From the NCBI GenBank assembly GCA_014649155.1, contig BMSM01000002.1:469018-533017 (forward strand): a DNA stretch of 64,000 nt. The letters run 5' to 3'. Numbering within the stretch: the stretch's first letter is position 1; the number at the start of each line of letters is the position of its first letter. The notes beneath the pieces are model-generated. The model searched no databases, was not told the origin of the DNA, and saw only the letters and a list, made by a program, of their open reading frames with translations. Source of the stretch: Streptomyces griseoviridis (lineage in GTDB: Bacteria > Actinomycetota > Actinomycetes > Streptomycetales > Streptomycetaceae). Shown here piece by piece: positions 42,514 to 53,200 of this stretch. Both the position numbers and the translations under genes were made by a program.

Positions 42514-45500
42514 TCAGCCGTCCCGGCCGGCGTCGCGCACCACCACCGCGTCCGCGTCCTGCTCGACCCGGACCGGCCGGAGCCGCCCGGGATCGCCGGC
42601 CGGCCACGCCGCGTCCAGGCCGGGCGCCACCTCGATCCCGGCGGGATGCGTCCCGGTGAGCCGGGAGACGTGCTCCTTCACGGCGATCAGGGCGGTCCGC
42701 CCGGGCAGCGGCAGCTCGTCGGAGAGCCCGTAGATCCGTGAGCTGGAACCGGGCAGGAAGTCGAACCGGCGCACCACGTCGGCCCGCAGGGTGGTGACCC
42801 CGTCCTCGGTACGGGACAGACCCGCCGCGGGAACGTACCGGGTGCCCGTCGCGAACGCCCGCCGGTCCGGCAGGGACACCCGCTCGATGCCCGGCAGCCG
42901 CACCAGGATCTCCACCAGCCGCAGCCGCGCCACCACCCGGCCGTCGATCTGCGCCTGGACGTCGACCATCGGCAGGAACCTGAGCCCCTGGTCGAAGCCC
43001 GCGAACCGCGTCTCGACCCGTACCTCGCCCCGGGCCGGCAGCGGCTCGTACAGGTCCAGCCACGGCAGCCGGTGCGGGTAACCGACCGAGTCCCGGGGGA
43101 GTTCCGGGAGCCAGCGCCACAGCGACTGGGACGGCACGGCGTGCAGCAGACCGTCGAGCAGCCCCTGCCCGAGCTGCCCGGACGGCGCTCCCAGCAGCCC
43201 GGCGTCGAGCACCGCGCTCGCCCCGTCCGCCCCGATCGACAGCGAGGTGAGGCAGCGCAGCGCCGGGCCGTGGAACAGCTCCGCCGCCTCGTACGGGTCC
43301 GGCTGCGGCAGCCCGTCGGGGACCGGGGCCAGCGGCTCCGGGGGCGGTTGCGGCGCCGCGCCGGTCAGCACGGTGGCCTCGGCGGCCACCTCGTACCGGG
43401 ACCGCCCCCCGGCCTCCTGCCGGACGGACAGCCGTACGGCGGTCCCGCCCCCGGACGCCGGCGCGGCCTCCGTGCGCAGCCGCACCGGGCCGGTCAGCGG
43501 AAGCCAGCGGTGCAGCCGGACCTCGCGCAGGCCGGTGACCGGCAGGCCGGTGAACCGGGCGGCCCCGGCGGCGAGCTGGTCCACCGTGGTCATCATCGGC
43601 ACGGCCGGCACCACGTGGTTGGGCCGGTGGTCGTCCAGCCAGGTGTCCACCGCCGGGTCCAGCGTGTGCTCGCGGACGGCCGGGTCGCCGTCGACCACCC
43701 GGACCCCGATCCGGGGCAGGTGGTAGACCCGCCGGCCGTCGACCCAGAGCCAGGCCTCGGCGAGGACGTACCGGCCGCGCGCGTCCGTCCCGTACGCGGT
43801 GACCTCGGCCTCGAAGACGACCCGCCGGTCGGCGGGCACCACCTGCCCCCGGTACAGCCACCGCACCTCGTGCCCGACGGACACGGACTCGAATCGGGGC
43901 GCGGCCAGGCCGGCCCCGGCGTCGCGCTCCAGGAGGTACCACTGGAGGAGCTGGACGACGCCTTCGAGACCGAGGGAGCCGGGCTGCACCGGGTCGGTGA
44001 AGAAGTGGGCGCGGAAGTACCAGTCCCCGGCGTCCACCGCCCGCTCGGCGCGCAGCCGGCCCAGGCCGGCCGCTCCGCCCCCGGGCCAGTACCCGGTGAC
44101 CCGGTCCAGCATGAGCAGCATCGGGCCGGGCAGCCGCAGCGCGCCGGAGCCGTACCGCCCGGGCCGGTCGCGCAGCTCCACCACCCGGTCGCAGGGCTCG
44201 GTCAGCCGGGCGCGTTCGGCGTCGGTGGGCGGCAGCCCCGGCTGCCGGGCGAACGCGGCCACCGGGAAGTACCCGAACACCGTGGACAGTTCCATCACCG
44301 GCGCCCGGTCGCCGGCCGCGTCGACCGCCTCGCAGCGGACGTCGAAGGCGACCAGGGTGACGCCGTCGAACTCCGAGTGCGTCCGCAGCTCCACCCGGGT
44401 CCGCAGGGCCCGCGTCCCGGCCGGGACCTCCCGCAGCACGGTGCCGGTGCCCTGGAGGTTGCGGAAGAGCAGCTCGGGGGCGTCCGCGGGTTTCGGCACC
44501 AGCAGGCTCGCGGCCATCCCGCAGGGTTGCAGGACCACCTCGCCGAGCACCGCGAACGGCATCACCGGCCCGCCGTTCTGCTCGAAGTACCAGACCTTCT
44601 CGGGCACGTCGTACTCGGCGGTCAGCCAGGAACCCGGGACGGGCCGGTCCGGTTCGAGGTCCGCGTCGACGACCCGGGTGACGAACAGGTAGGGCGGACC
44701 GGGCAGCCGGGCGCAGCGCCTGCCGTCGTCGTAGGGGGCGCCGCGGTCGCCGAACGCCTCGCCGGGACGGCCCCACGCGGCGGCCAGCATCCGCGCGTAG
44801 TCCGCCCTCTGCCCGGCGAGGGTGACCGCCCCGGGGTCGGGGCCGGTACCGAGCAGGCCGCCGAGCGCGGGCAGCGGTACCGGCCGGGCGTCGGTCTGGA
44901 CGGCCGGCGGTCCGAGCCGGCGCCAGTGCTCCAGCGGCCAGTCCGGTACGAGGCGCAGCCCCACCCCGGCGGCGTGGAACGCCGGCAGCCCGTCGACCGT
45001 GCACAGCAGGTCGGCGTGGAGCGTGGGGCGCGGGCCCGCGGACAGTCCGCTGACGAACACCTCGTAGCGGACGCGCCGGCTGCGCGGGGTGACCTGCCCC
45101 CGGCAGCGCATCGTGTACGGCTCGCCCGGGACCGGTTCGAACCGCCAGCCGTCCCGCTCCAGGGTGAACCCGAGCGCGGCCAGGTGGAACGCCATCGCCT
45201 GGAGACAGCCCTCGAACATGAGCGTGCCCGGCATGCACGGGTCGTGGTGGAAGTGGCCGTCGAAGAACCAGTCGTCGGGCCGGACCTCGCTCTCCGCGCA
45301 CAGGTAACCGCGGCCCCACGGCCCCCCGGCGGGGTCGAGTGCGGTCACCTCCTCCAGCAGCCACAGCCGCCCCGCCCCGGGCGTCGGGGTGCGAACGTGG
45401 GCGCGGGTCACGTCCCAGCCGGGGCCGAAGCAGTCCGCCGGGCGGCCCTCGGCGAAGGCGCGTACCGCCTCCGGCCCGAAGGAGCCGGCGGGCGGCGCGA

Positions 45501-48500
45501 AGGCGGGCGGGTCGACCACCGAGTCGGGCGCCGTCCCCGGCGTCCAGCGCACCCCGCCGGAGTCGGCCAGCTCCCGGTCGGTGAAGAAACCGGCCTGGCC
45601 CGCGCGCACCGACAGCCGCAGCTCCTCGCCGACGTAGCAGTCGTTGCGGAAGAAGAACAGCCGGACGCCCCCGTGCTCGGCGTGGCCCTCGACGTGGATC
45701 TCGTACCGCAGGGTCTCCCCGGCGGCCGGCGGCGGCCCGTGGTAGGTGACCTCGCAGCCCAGCAGCCGGTAGGCGCGGTCGTCCCGGCCGGCGTGCTCGG
45801 GCAGGTCGGCTCCGAGCCAGCTGATCAGCAGCAGGTCGGCCTGGCCGGCCTCGATGAACAGGCCGGCGGGCATCCGGCCGGCCGGGTCCAGGTACCAGGC
45901 CTCCGGGGTGACGTCGGTCTCGGTGTGGACCGAGCCGGTGGACATCGAGCCGGGTTCCGCGTCGAGCCGGGTGACCCGGTCCACCAGGAGCATCGGCGGA
46001 CCCGGCAACCGGGTCTGCCTGCGCTTGCCGTCCTGCGCGCGGAAGAGGGGACCGAACACGTCCGAGACGCGTCCGCGTGCCAGGTACTCCAGCCGGGCGC
46101 GGTCGAGCGGCAGCGCGAGGGGCCGGTGCCGCGCCGGCCGGGACTGCCGCGGCAGCGCACCGGGCAGGTCCGGTGGGTCCGGGGGAGTGGCCGGGATCGG
46201 CCGGGTGACGGCCGTGGCGGCGAGGGCGGCGACCGAGTCGGCCAGCCGCCGGCGGGCGCGCAGGAACTCCGCGTGCGCCTGCGCCTGCCGCTCCAGGTAG
46301 TCCCGCTGGGCGGCGGCGACCCGGGCGTGCTGGGCGGCGGCCACGGACAGGACGGGGCGGTCCGCGAGGCCGGGAGAGGGCAGTGCTCCGGCGGCGATGT
46401 CGGTGGAGGGGGCCGGCACGGGTACCGGCGGGAGTCCGGGCGCGGGCCGCATCACCTCGCCGGGGAGGTCCGCCGCGGGCAGCCGGATCGCGGGCGGGTG
46501 CGCCGCCACGGTGACCGTCGCGCCCGGCGCCGCCGGGACCTGCGCCGCCGCCGTGAGCCGGTCGAACAGCGGTGCGGGGTCCGGGCAGACCCCGGCGGCG
46601 GTCAGTTCCGCGACCGCGTCGCACACCTGCCGCAGCCCTCCGCCCGGCACGTCGAGAGCGACCGCCAGGTGCGGGCGGTCGCCCAGGATGCGCCGGACCG
46701 CCCGGGTCCGCCCCGCGTCCGGGCCGTGCTCGACCAGCACCCGCACCCCGTCCGCCCAGGCCCGCTCGATCACCCTCGGGTAGTCCAGCGAGCCGGTCAT
46801 CTGCGTGACCAGCGCGTCGGCCACACTCTCCGGACCGATCGGGTACGGCCTTCCGGTGGCCGCGCTGTAGAACCGGACGCCCGGCACGGGGACGGTCGGC
46901 CGGCGGTGCAGCGCGCGGAACTCCGCCGCGGCCTCGGCCGCCTCGGGGGCGTGCGCCACCATCCGGTACCCGTCGTCGGGCGGCGCCAGCCCCGGGCCGA
47001 TCCGGTCCAGCACCCGCCGGCACGCCGCGTCCAGCCCCCCGATCACACAGGTGCCGGGCGAGTCCACCGCGAGCAGGTGGGCCAGCGGTTCCCCGGCCAG
47101 GGCGGCGTCCACCTCGGCGGCCCCGGCGCACACCAGGTACTCGGCCCACCGGCCCCGCTCGACCCCGTGCCGCCGCCAGTACCGGCGCGCGGCACGGCAC
47201 TCGCCGGACAGGTCGACGCGGAACACCTCGCTGTCCTGGACCGCCCGGTACAGGCCGGCCGCGTCGGGCCAGGCCCCCAGCACGATCAGCGCGGTCGACT
47301 CCCCGGAGGAGAAGCCGACCGCCGCGTCCGGCCGCAGCCCGAGCAGGCCCCGGGTCACCTCGCCGTGCAGGGCGGCGAGGTCCGTGGCGGCCCGGATACG
47401 GTCGAGGACCGGTACGGGAGCCGCGCCGGCCGGTCCCCGGTCCCGCGCGGCCCCGGCGTCGAGGCCGCGCAGCGCGAGCCGCAGTTCCGCCCCGCACTCC
47501 GGGTAGCTCGCCCGGCCACTGGGGAAGACGAAGGCCGTCTCCCCGGTCAGGGGGGCGTCCCGGTAGGCGATCCGGTCCGGGCGGGGCCCGCCCTCGGCCA
47601 GCCAGCGGCGTGCCGCCGCCACCCGCTCCGGCAGCCCCTCGGTGACCCCGTCCACGACGACCACGAGCCGGGCCGGACCCGTGCCGGACTCCCGGCCCCG
47701 CGCCGCCGCGGCCAGCACCCCGGCCCGGTCGGCGCCCGAGAACACGTGCGCGCGCGGCGCCACCGGCGACCAGGGCGCGGGCGGTCCGGCCGGACGCAGC
47801 AGCACCGCCGCCGGCGGGCCGCCCAGCGGCGTCACCCGGGCGCGGGCGGTGAGCGGCGCGTCGGCCGGCAGCGCGATCCGGCCCCGCCGGGGCACCGCCT
47901 GGTGGTGGACCGCGAGCGCGGCCACCGCCACGGCGAGGACGCCGTGCGCGGCATGGGCCACCCCGAACAGGCCACTGTGGTCGTACCGGACAGGGTCACG
48001 GGACCCGGTCGCCACGGGCGCTTCACCGCCCGTCCCGTCACCCTCGGCCGGGAGGTCACCCTCGATCAGGAGGCCGGCCGGCGTGTCCAGGACGGCGTCC
48101 GTGTCCTCCTCGAGGAGCGCGATGACCCGGTCGCCGTCGCGCTCGGCGTCGGCCAGGCGTTTCAGCACCAGGACCACGGCCACGTCGCCGCCGGGCCGGT
48201 CGTCGCCGAGCGCCCGCAGCGCCGCCCGGTGCACCGGCTCGTGGGACAGGTCCACCGCGCCGGCGAGCACCGCGTCCGCCTCCCCGGCCCGCAGCGCCCG
48301 CGCGCCCAGTTCCAGGGCGACCAGGCCGGACGCCTGCTCGGCGCAGACCACGTGACCGGGGCCGCGCAGATCCAGGACGGCGTTGATCCGGTGGGCCACC
48401 AGATTGGGCATGGTGCCGGGCACGGTCCCGGGAGCCAGCGGACCGCGCACCGCGTCCGGCAGGGCCATCGCCGCGGCGGGCCCGCCGCCGGTGTCCCAGC

Positions 48501-50211
48501 CGGGTGCCCGCCAGCGGGCGCGGCAGCGCGCGGCCTCCGGGTCCGGGCCCATGCCGAGCAGCACCATGGTCCGGTCGCGGGGCAGCCGGGTCGCGGCGGC
48601 GGCCTCCCGGGCCGCCTCCAGCGCCAGCACCTGCTGCGGCAGGGTCTCCGCCAGATCCGCCGGGGGGAGACGCAGTCCGTCCAGCGCGACCTCGATCGAG
48701 CGCCGGGGGCCGGGCCGGGACTCGCCGGTCAGGACGGCGTGGCACAGGTCGCGGCAGCCGGCTCCGTTCCCGGCGCGGGCGCCGATCGCCACGACCGCCA
48801 CCCGCCGGTCCGGCGGCGGCGCGACGGCCGGGGCCGGACCGGGAGCCGGCACGGACACGGTACGGCCGGGCTCCCACGCGTCCACCACCAGGTGCGCGTT
48901 GGCCCCGCCGAACCCGAACGCGCTGACCGCGGCCCGCCGCGGCCCCGGCCACTCCTCCGGCTCCCGCAGCAGCCGCAGCGGCGTCCCGGCGAGCGCCTCC
49001 AGGGGCGCGTCGGCGTACAGGGTGGGCGGCCGCACCCCGGCGCCGAGCGCCCCCAGCACCTTCAGCAGTCCGGCGCCGCCCGCCGCCGTCAGCGGGTGCC
49101 CCAGGTTCGACTTGACGGAGCCGATCGGCAGGTCGGCCGCGTCGGCGAAGACCTCGCGCAGCACCAGCGCCTCGGTCAGATCACCGGCAGGGGTGCCCGG
49201 CGCGTGGCACTCGACCAGCGACACCGACTCCGGGGCGATCCCGGCCGCGGCGTAGGCGGCGCGCACGGCCCGTTCCTGCCCGGCCCGGTCCGGGGCCAGC
49301 AGACCACCGCCGGCCCCGTCGTTGCCCAGGCCGATCCCCCGGATCACCCCGAGCACCGGCAGGTCCCGGTCGACCGCGTCCCGGAGCCGGGCCAGGGCGA
49401 ACAGGACGGCACCCTCGGCGGGCACCAGCCCGTCCGCGTCCCGGTGGAAGGGCCGGCTGCGGCCGGACCGGCTCATCGCGGTCAGCGCGCAGAAACCCTG
49501 GTGGATGAAGAGGTTGTCGGCGGCGGCCACCGCCCCCGCCAGCATCAGATCGGCCGCCCCGTCCCGCAGCCGGTCACAGGCCAGCTTGATCGCGTACAGC
49601 GAGGACGCGCAGGCGGCGTCCAGGGCGTACGCGCCGGCCCCGAGCCCCAGCGCCCGCGCGGCCAGATGGGCGGGGAGCCCGGCGCCGAACCGGTTCCGGG
49701 GGTCGGGCCGGGGACCGCCGGCCGGAACCGGCGGATTCTGGCCGGACAGCCAGACGTGCTCGGCGAACCGGGCCATGGCCGTGGTCGGGTAGGCCAGGTT
49801 GCCCAGGACGAGACCGGTACGGGCGGGGTCGGGGCGGCGGCCGGTGACTTCGGCGAGCGCCTGCCGGCCGGCGTGCAGCACCCAGTGGAACACCCGGTCC
49901 AGCGGTGCGATCTCGGCCGGGGACAGCGCGAATCCCGTGGGGTCGAACGCCTCCTCGAAACCGCGGACATAGCCCCCGGTGTCGGTCCAGACCCGGTCGG
50001 GTTCGCCGGACGCGCCCAGCGCGCGGGCCAGGGGGACGTCCCAGCGTCCGTCCGGCACCGGTGAGAGCGCGGACCGGCCGGCGACGACACCGGCCCAGAA
50101 CGTGTCCGGGTCGAGCGCGCCGGGCAGGACGCAGCCGCGCCCGACGATCGCGACCGGTTCGCGGCCGGGCGCGGGCGACCCGGCCGGGGGCGTGGGTCCG
50201 GACGGGGGCAT
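42514..50211 (-). CDS. pfaC: PUFA-synthase-type protein, PfaC-like: KS-CLF-AT-DH-DH-DH
   Basis: A 2565-residue iterative megasynthase subunit. KS (about 18-450) has Cys201 in DAACASS, His336 in ECHAPGT and His372 in KSNLGH. CLF (470-720) carries Gln626 where KS has Cys (CAEQASG), the chain-length-factor signature. An AT-like domain (890-1190) has GFSSGES with Ser968. FabA-type hotdog pairs follow: a non-catalytic one at 1385-1545 plus one with His1653 (HFHHDPCMPG), then 1835-1985 plus His2069 (HFFTDPVQPG). A C-terminal PKS-type double hotdog (2180-2450) keeps His2195 and Asp2353, but HxxxG reads HRPNH. There is no AGPAT domain and no ACP. It starts 1 nt after the PfaA stop, so the two are coupled. 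Confidence 0.93.
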   Translation of the reverse strand: MPPSGPTPPAGSPAPGREPVAIVGRGCVLPGALDPDTFWAGVVAGRSALSPVPDGRWDVPLARALGASGEPDRVWTDTGGYVRGFEEAFDPTGFALSPAEIAPLDRVFHWVLHAGRQALAEVTGRRPDPARTGLVLGNLAYPTTAMARFAEHVWLSGQNPPVPAGGPRPDPRNRFGAGLPAHLAARALGLGAGAYALDAACASSLYAIKLACDRLRDGAADLMLAGAVAAADNLFIHQGFCALTAMSRSGRSRPFHRDADGLVPAEGAVLFALARLRDAVDRDLPVLGVIRGIGLGNDGAGGGLLAPDRAGQERAVRAAYAAAGIAPESVSLVECHAPGTPAGDLTEALVLREVFADAADLPIGSVKSNLGHPLTAAGGAGLLKVLGALGAGVRPPTLYADAPLEALAGTPLRLLREPEEWPGPRRAAVSAFGFGGANAHLVVDAWEPGRTVSVPAPGPAPAVAPPPDRRVAVVAIGARAGNGAGCRDLCHAVLTGESRPGPRRSIEVALDGLRLPPADLAETLPQQVLALEAAREAAAATRLPRDRTMVLLGMGPDPEAARCRARWRAPGWDTGGGPAAAMALPDAVRGPLAPGTVPGTMPNLVAHRINAVLDLRGPGHVVCAEQASGLVALELGARALRAGEADAVLAGAVDLSHEPVHRAALRALGDDRPGGDVAVVLVLKRLADAERDGDRVIALLEEDTDAVLDTPAGLLIEGDLPAEGDGTGGEAPVATGSRDPVRYDHSGLFGVAHAAHGVLAVAVAALAVHHQAVPRRGRIALPADAPLTARARVTPLGGPPAAVLLRPAGPPAPWSPVAPRAHVFSGADRAGVLAAAARGRESGTGPARLVVVVDGVTEGLPERVAAARRWLAEGGPRPDRIAYRDAPLTGETAFVFPSGRASYPECGAELRLALRGLDAGAARDRGPAGAAPVPVLDRIRAATDLAALHGEVTRGLLGLRPDAAVGFSSGESTALIVLGAWPDAAGLYRAVQDSEVFRVDLSGECRAARRYWRRHGVERGRWAEYLVCAGAAEVDAALAGEPLAHLLAVDSPGTCVIGGLDAACRRVLDRIGPGLAPPDDGYRMVAHAPEAAEAAAEFRALHRRPTVPVPGVRFYSAATGRPYPIGPESVADALVTQMTGSLDYPRVIERAWADGVRVLVEHGPDAGRTRAVRRILGDRPHLAVALDVPGGGLRQVCDAVAELTAAGVCPDPAPLFDRLTAAAQVPAAPGATVTVAAHPPAIRLPAADLPGEVMRPAPGLPPVPVPAPSTDIAAGALPSPGLADRPVLSVAAAQHARVAAAQRDYLERQAQAHAEFLRARRRLADSVAALAATAVTRPIPATPPDPPDLPGALPRQSRPARHRPLALPLDRARLEYLARGRVSDVFGPLFRAQDGKRRQTRLPGPPMLLVDRVTRLDAEPGSMSTGSVHTETDVTPEAWYLDPAGRMPAGLFIEAGQADLLLISWLGADLPEHAGRDDRAYRLLGCEVTYHGPPPAAGETLRYEIHVEGHAEHGGVRLFFFRNDCYVGEELRLSVRAGQAGFFTDRELADSGGVRWTPGTAPDSVVDPPAFAPPAGSFGPEAVRAFAEGRPADCFGPGWDVTRAHVRTPTPGAGRLWLLEEVTALDPAGGPWGRGYLCAESEVRPDDWFFDGHFHHDPCMPGTLMFEGCLQAMAFHLAALGFTLERDGWRFEPVPGEPYTMRCRGQVTPRSRRVRYEVFVSGLSAGPRPTLHADLLCTVDGLPAFHAAGVGLRLVPDWPLEHWRRLGPPAVQTDARPVPLPALGGLLGTGPDPGAVTLAGQRADYARMLAAAWGRPGEAFGDRGAPYDDGRRCARLPGPPYLFVTRVVDADLEPDRPVPGSWLTAEYDVPEKVWYFEQNGGPVMPFAVLGEVVLQPCGMAASLLVPKPADAPELLFRNLQGTGTVLREVPAGTRALRTRVELRTHSEFDGVTLVAFDVRCEAVDAAGDRAPVMELSTVFGYFPVAAFARQPGLPPTDAERARLTEPCDRVVELRDRPGRYGSGALRLPGPMLLMLDRVTGYWPGGGAAGLGRLRAERAVDAGDWYFRAHFFTDPVQPGSLGLEGVVQLLQWYLLERDAGAGLAAPRFESVSVGHEVRWLYRGQVVPADRRVVFEAEVTAYGTDARGRYVLAEAWLWVDGRRVYHLPRIGVRVVDGDPAVREHTLDPAVDTWLDDHRPNHVVPAVPMMTTVDQLAAGAARFTGLPVTGLREVRLHRWLPLTGPVRLRTEAAPASGGGTAVRLSVRQEAGGRSRYEVAAEATVLTGAAPQPPPEPLAPVPDGLPQPDPYEAAELFHGPALRCLTSLSIGADGASAVLDAGLLGAPSGQLGQGLLDGLLHAVPSQSLWRWLPELPRDSVGYPHRLPWLDLYEPLPARGEVRVETRFAGFDQGLRFLPMVDVQAQIDGRVVARLRLVEILVRLPGIERVSLPDRRAFATGTRYVPAAGLSRTEDGVTTLRADVVRRFDFLPGSSSRIYGLSDELPLPGRTALIAVKEHVSRLTGTHPAGIEVAPGLDAAWPAGDPGRLRPVRVEQDADAVVVRDAGRDG

Positions 50212-50212
50212 C

Positions 50213-53200
50213 TCAGGCTCGCTCCCGGTCCTGGTCGGGCCGGCGGATCAGTTCCACGCCGAGCAGTTCGGCCAGCGGGGTGCCGTCTCCGTCGAGCACG
50301 GCCGCGTCGCACTCGGCGGACACCTCTCCGGTCCGCCGCGCCGAGACGACGACCCGCGCCGCTCCCCAGTCCGCACCGGCCCGGTGGATCCGGCACTCCC
50401 GCACCGCCATCGGCAGCGCGGCCCCGGCGCCGCACCGCGCCGCCCAGCCCACGGCGAGCTGGAGGGCGCCGTCGAGCGCGGGGACGTCCACCGTCCACGG
50501 CACGGTCCGCCAGGGCCCGGTGTCCCGGACGCGGAGCGCGGCCCGGCCCCCGCCGGCCCCGATCCGCACGTCGTCCAGGACCTGGAGGACCGGCCCGTGG
50601 AACAGGGCGAGCCCGTCGTACGGCTCGGGAACCGCCTCGAGCCCCTCCGGCACCGGCCGGTCGTACGGCGCCGGCGGCCGGCCGGTGCCGATCACGGCGC
50701 CGGCGTACGCGCGTCCCGCCGCGCTCAGTTCCACGGCGAGACCGCCGGGCCGGGGCGGGTCCGCCGGCTCGGCCCGGCCGCGCAGCAGGAACCGCCGTTC
50801 CCGCTCCGGCAGTTCGATCCGCCGGAGCACCCGCAGCTCGTGCAGGACCACCGGGCCGTCCGCCGGACGCCAGGACCGGGCCAGCGCGGTGAACCAGTGC
50901 ACCAGGACGGCGACGGGCACCACGGCCGCGCCCCCGATCCGGTGGTCGTCCAGGAACGCGTACGCCGGACGCGCGAGGGCCAGTTCGGCGACCGGCCCGG
51001 ACCCGCCGAGACGGTCCTCGGGCGGGTCCCCGGCGGTGAGCAGCACCCGGACCGGGCCGCCGGGGTCGGCCAGCTCGGCCACGAAGGCGCGGGCCCCGGC
51101 CGCCGGTTCGATCAGCCCGACCCCGGCGGCACGGAACCGCTCCGCGAGCGCCTCGGTGACCATGCCGCCGGCCCACGGACCCCAGGCCAGCGAGCGGACC
51201 AGGCGGTCGGGGTGGCGGGCCGCGTACGCGGAGAGCAGGTGGTCCACGGCGGTGTTGGCCATCGCGTAGTCGGCCTGCCCGGGGCTGCCGAACACCCCGG
51301 ACACCGAGGAGAACGCCACCAGCAGGTCCAGCGGATCGTCGGCGGTGGCGGCCAGCAGGGCGCGCAGCCCGTCCACCTTCGTGGAGTACACCCGGGTGAA
51401 CTGGGCGTCGGTCTTGTCACCGATCAGCCGGTCGGCGATCACCCCGGCGCCGTGCACCACCCCGGTGACCGGACCCCAGTCCCGGCGTACCTCCGCCAGC
51501 ACGGCCCGCAGCGCGGCCTCGTCCCGGGCGTCCACGGCCGCGTAACGGACCTCGGAGCCGGCCTCCCGCAGCGCGCGCAGCGTCCGCCGGACCTCGCGGA
51601 CCGCCAGTACCCGGCGGGCCTCGGCGGCGATCCCGGCGGGCCCGCCGGGGTGGGAGTCCGCCGCGAGCGACCGGACCAGGGCGGCCTCGTCCGTGGCCCC
51701 GGCCAGTCCGGGCGGTTCCTCGGCCAGGTCGGTGCGGCCGAGCAGCACCAGCCGGGGCCGGTGGGCGGCGGCGAGTTCCCGCAGCGCCAGCGCGGTGACG
51801 CCCCGCGCGCCCCCGGTCACCACCAGCACCGACGCGGCGGTGATCCGGGGGAGGGGCGGTCCGGGCTCGGCGGGGCCGGGCAGCGGGACCACCCGGCCGC
51901 CGTCGGCGGGCAGCCCGACCGTGACGGCCGGTCCGCCGGCGACCAGTTCGGCGGCGATCGCGGCCGCGACCTCCTGGTCGGTACGTCCGGCACGCGCGCA
52001 GTCGATGGCCTTCACCCCGGCCGAGGGCCATTCCCGGGCGGCGGTCCGGGCCAGTGCGGCCAGCCCGCCGCGCACCGGGTGGTCACCGCCGCCGCCCAGA
52101 CCGAAGTCGCCCCCGGTGTCCTGCACGGTCACCAGGACGCCGCCGTCCGTGCGCAGCCGGCCCGCCAGTGACCGCACCACCGCGAACGCGGCCGACGGGT
52201 CGTCACCCTGGTCGAGCAGGATCACCGACCGGGCGTCGGACGGCACGGCGGAGACCACCCGGGCGGGTACGCCGTGCGCCGCGAGCGCCTCCACCAGCAG
52301 CGGGCCCACCGGGGTGCCGTCGTCGAGGACCGCCGTCTCCCGGTCGCGCAGGCCGGCCAGGGCCAGCCCGGCCGGCGCCAGCGGCACGGCGCGCACCGCC
52401 GCCCGGCGGACCGGCTCCCCCCGGGGCGCCGGTTCCACCGGGAGGTCCGGATCGGGCCGGTCCGAGGCGGCGCGGGCGCCGGGGACCAGGGGCGACAGCG
52501 CGGGTGCCGACGCGGCGGGCGGGGGGCCGCCGGTGGCCCCGGAGCCGGTCCCCGTCCCGGCCTCGGACCCCGCCCCGGTCCCGTCCTGCCCCGCCAGTTC
52601 GGCGACCTTGGCGGAGATCTCGCGCAGGGTGCGCAGGGAGGCCAGCTCGGACAGGTCGGCGGCGGGCAGTTCACCGACGCGTTCGCGGATGCGGGACAGC
52701 ACCTCGACCTTCTTGATGGAGTCGATGCCCAGGTCGGCCTCCAGCTCCATGTCCAGGTTGATGATGTCCGCCGGGTAGCCGGTGCGTTCGGCGACCACCT
52801 CCAGCAGCAGCGCGCCGATCGACTCGGCGTCCCGGGGCAGCGCGGCCAGGGCGGCGGACACCGCGGGCGCGGCCGGCGCGGACGCCGCGGGGACCGCGTG
52901 AGGCGGCGCCATCGGGGTCGTGGCAGGTGTCGGCGGAGGCGGGATCATCGGAGCCGTGTGCGCGGGGGGTGCCGCCGACGGAACCGGGGAAGCGGGGGGA
53001 GCCGGGGAAGCGGGAGGAGAAGAGGAAGCGGGGGGAGAAGAGGAAGCGGGGGGAGAAGAGGAAGCGGGGGGAGAAGGGGAAGCGGAGAGGCCGGGGGCGA
53101 CCGGCTCCGGATGCGGAACGCCGGGGACCCGGACACCGGCGGCGCCGAGGAGGGCCTCCATCGAGGCGTGCGCCGTCCGGAGGTAGGTCTGGTGGTTCTC

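Noticed and set aside
43072..50064. Very long open frame (over 2,300 codons) on the plus strand, opposite the PfaC-type gene
   Set aside because: It mirrors the GC-rich codon pattern of the real gene. Its product is Arg/Gly/Pro-rich with no family match, while the minus strand carries complete KS, CLF, AT and DH motifs.
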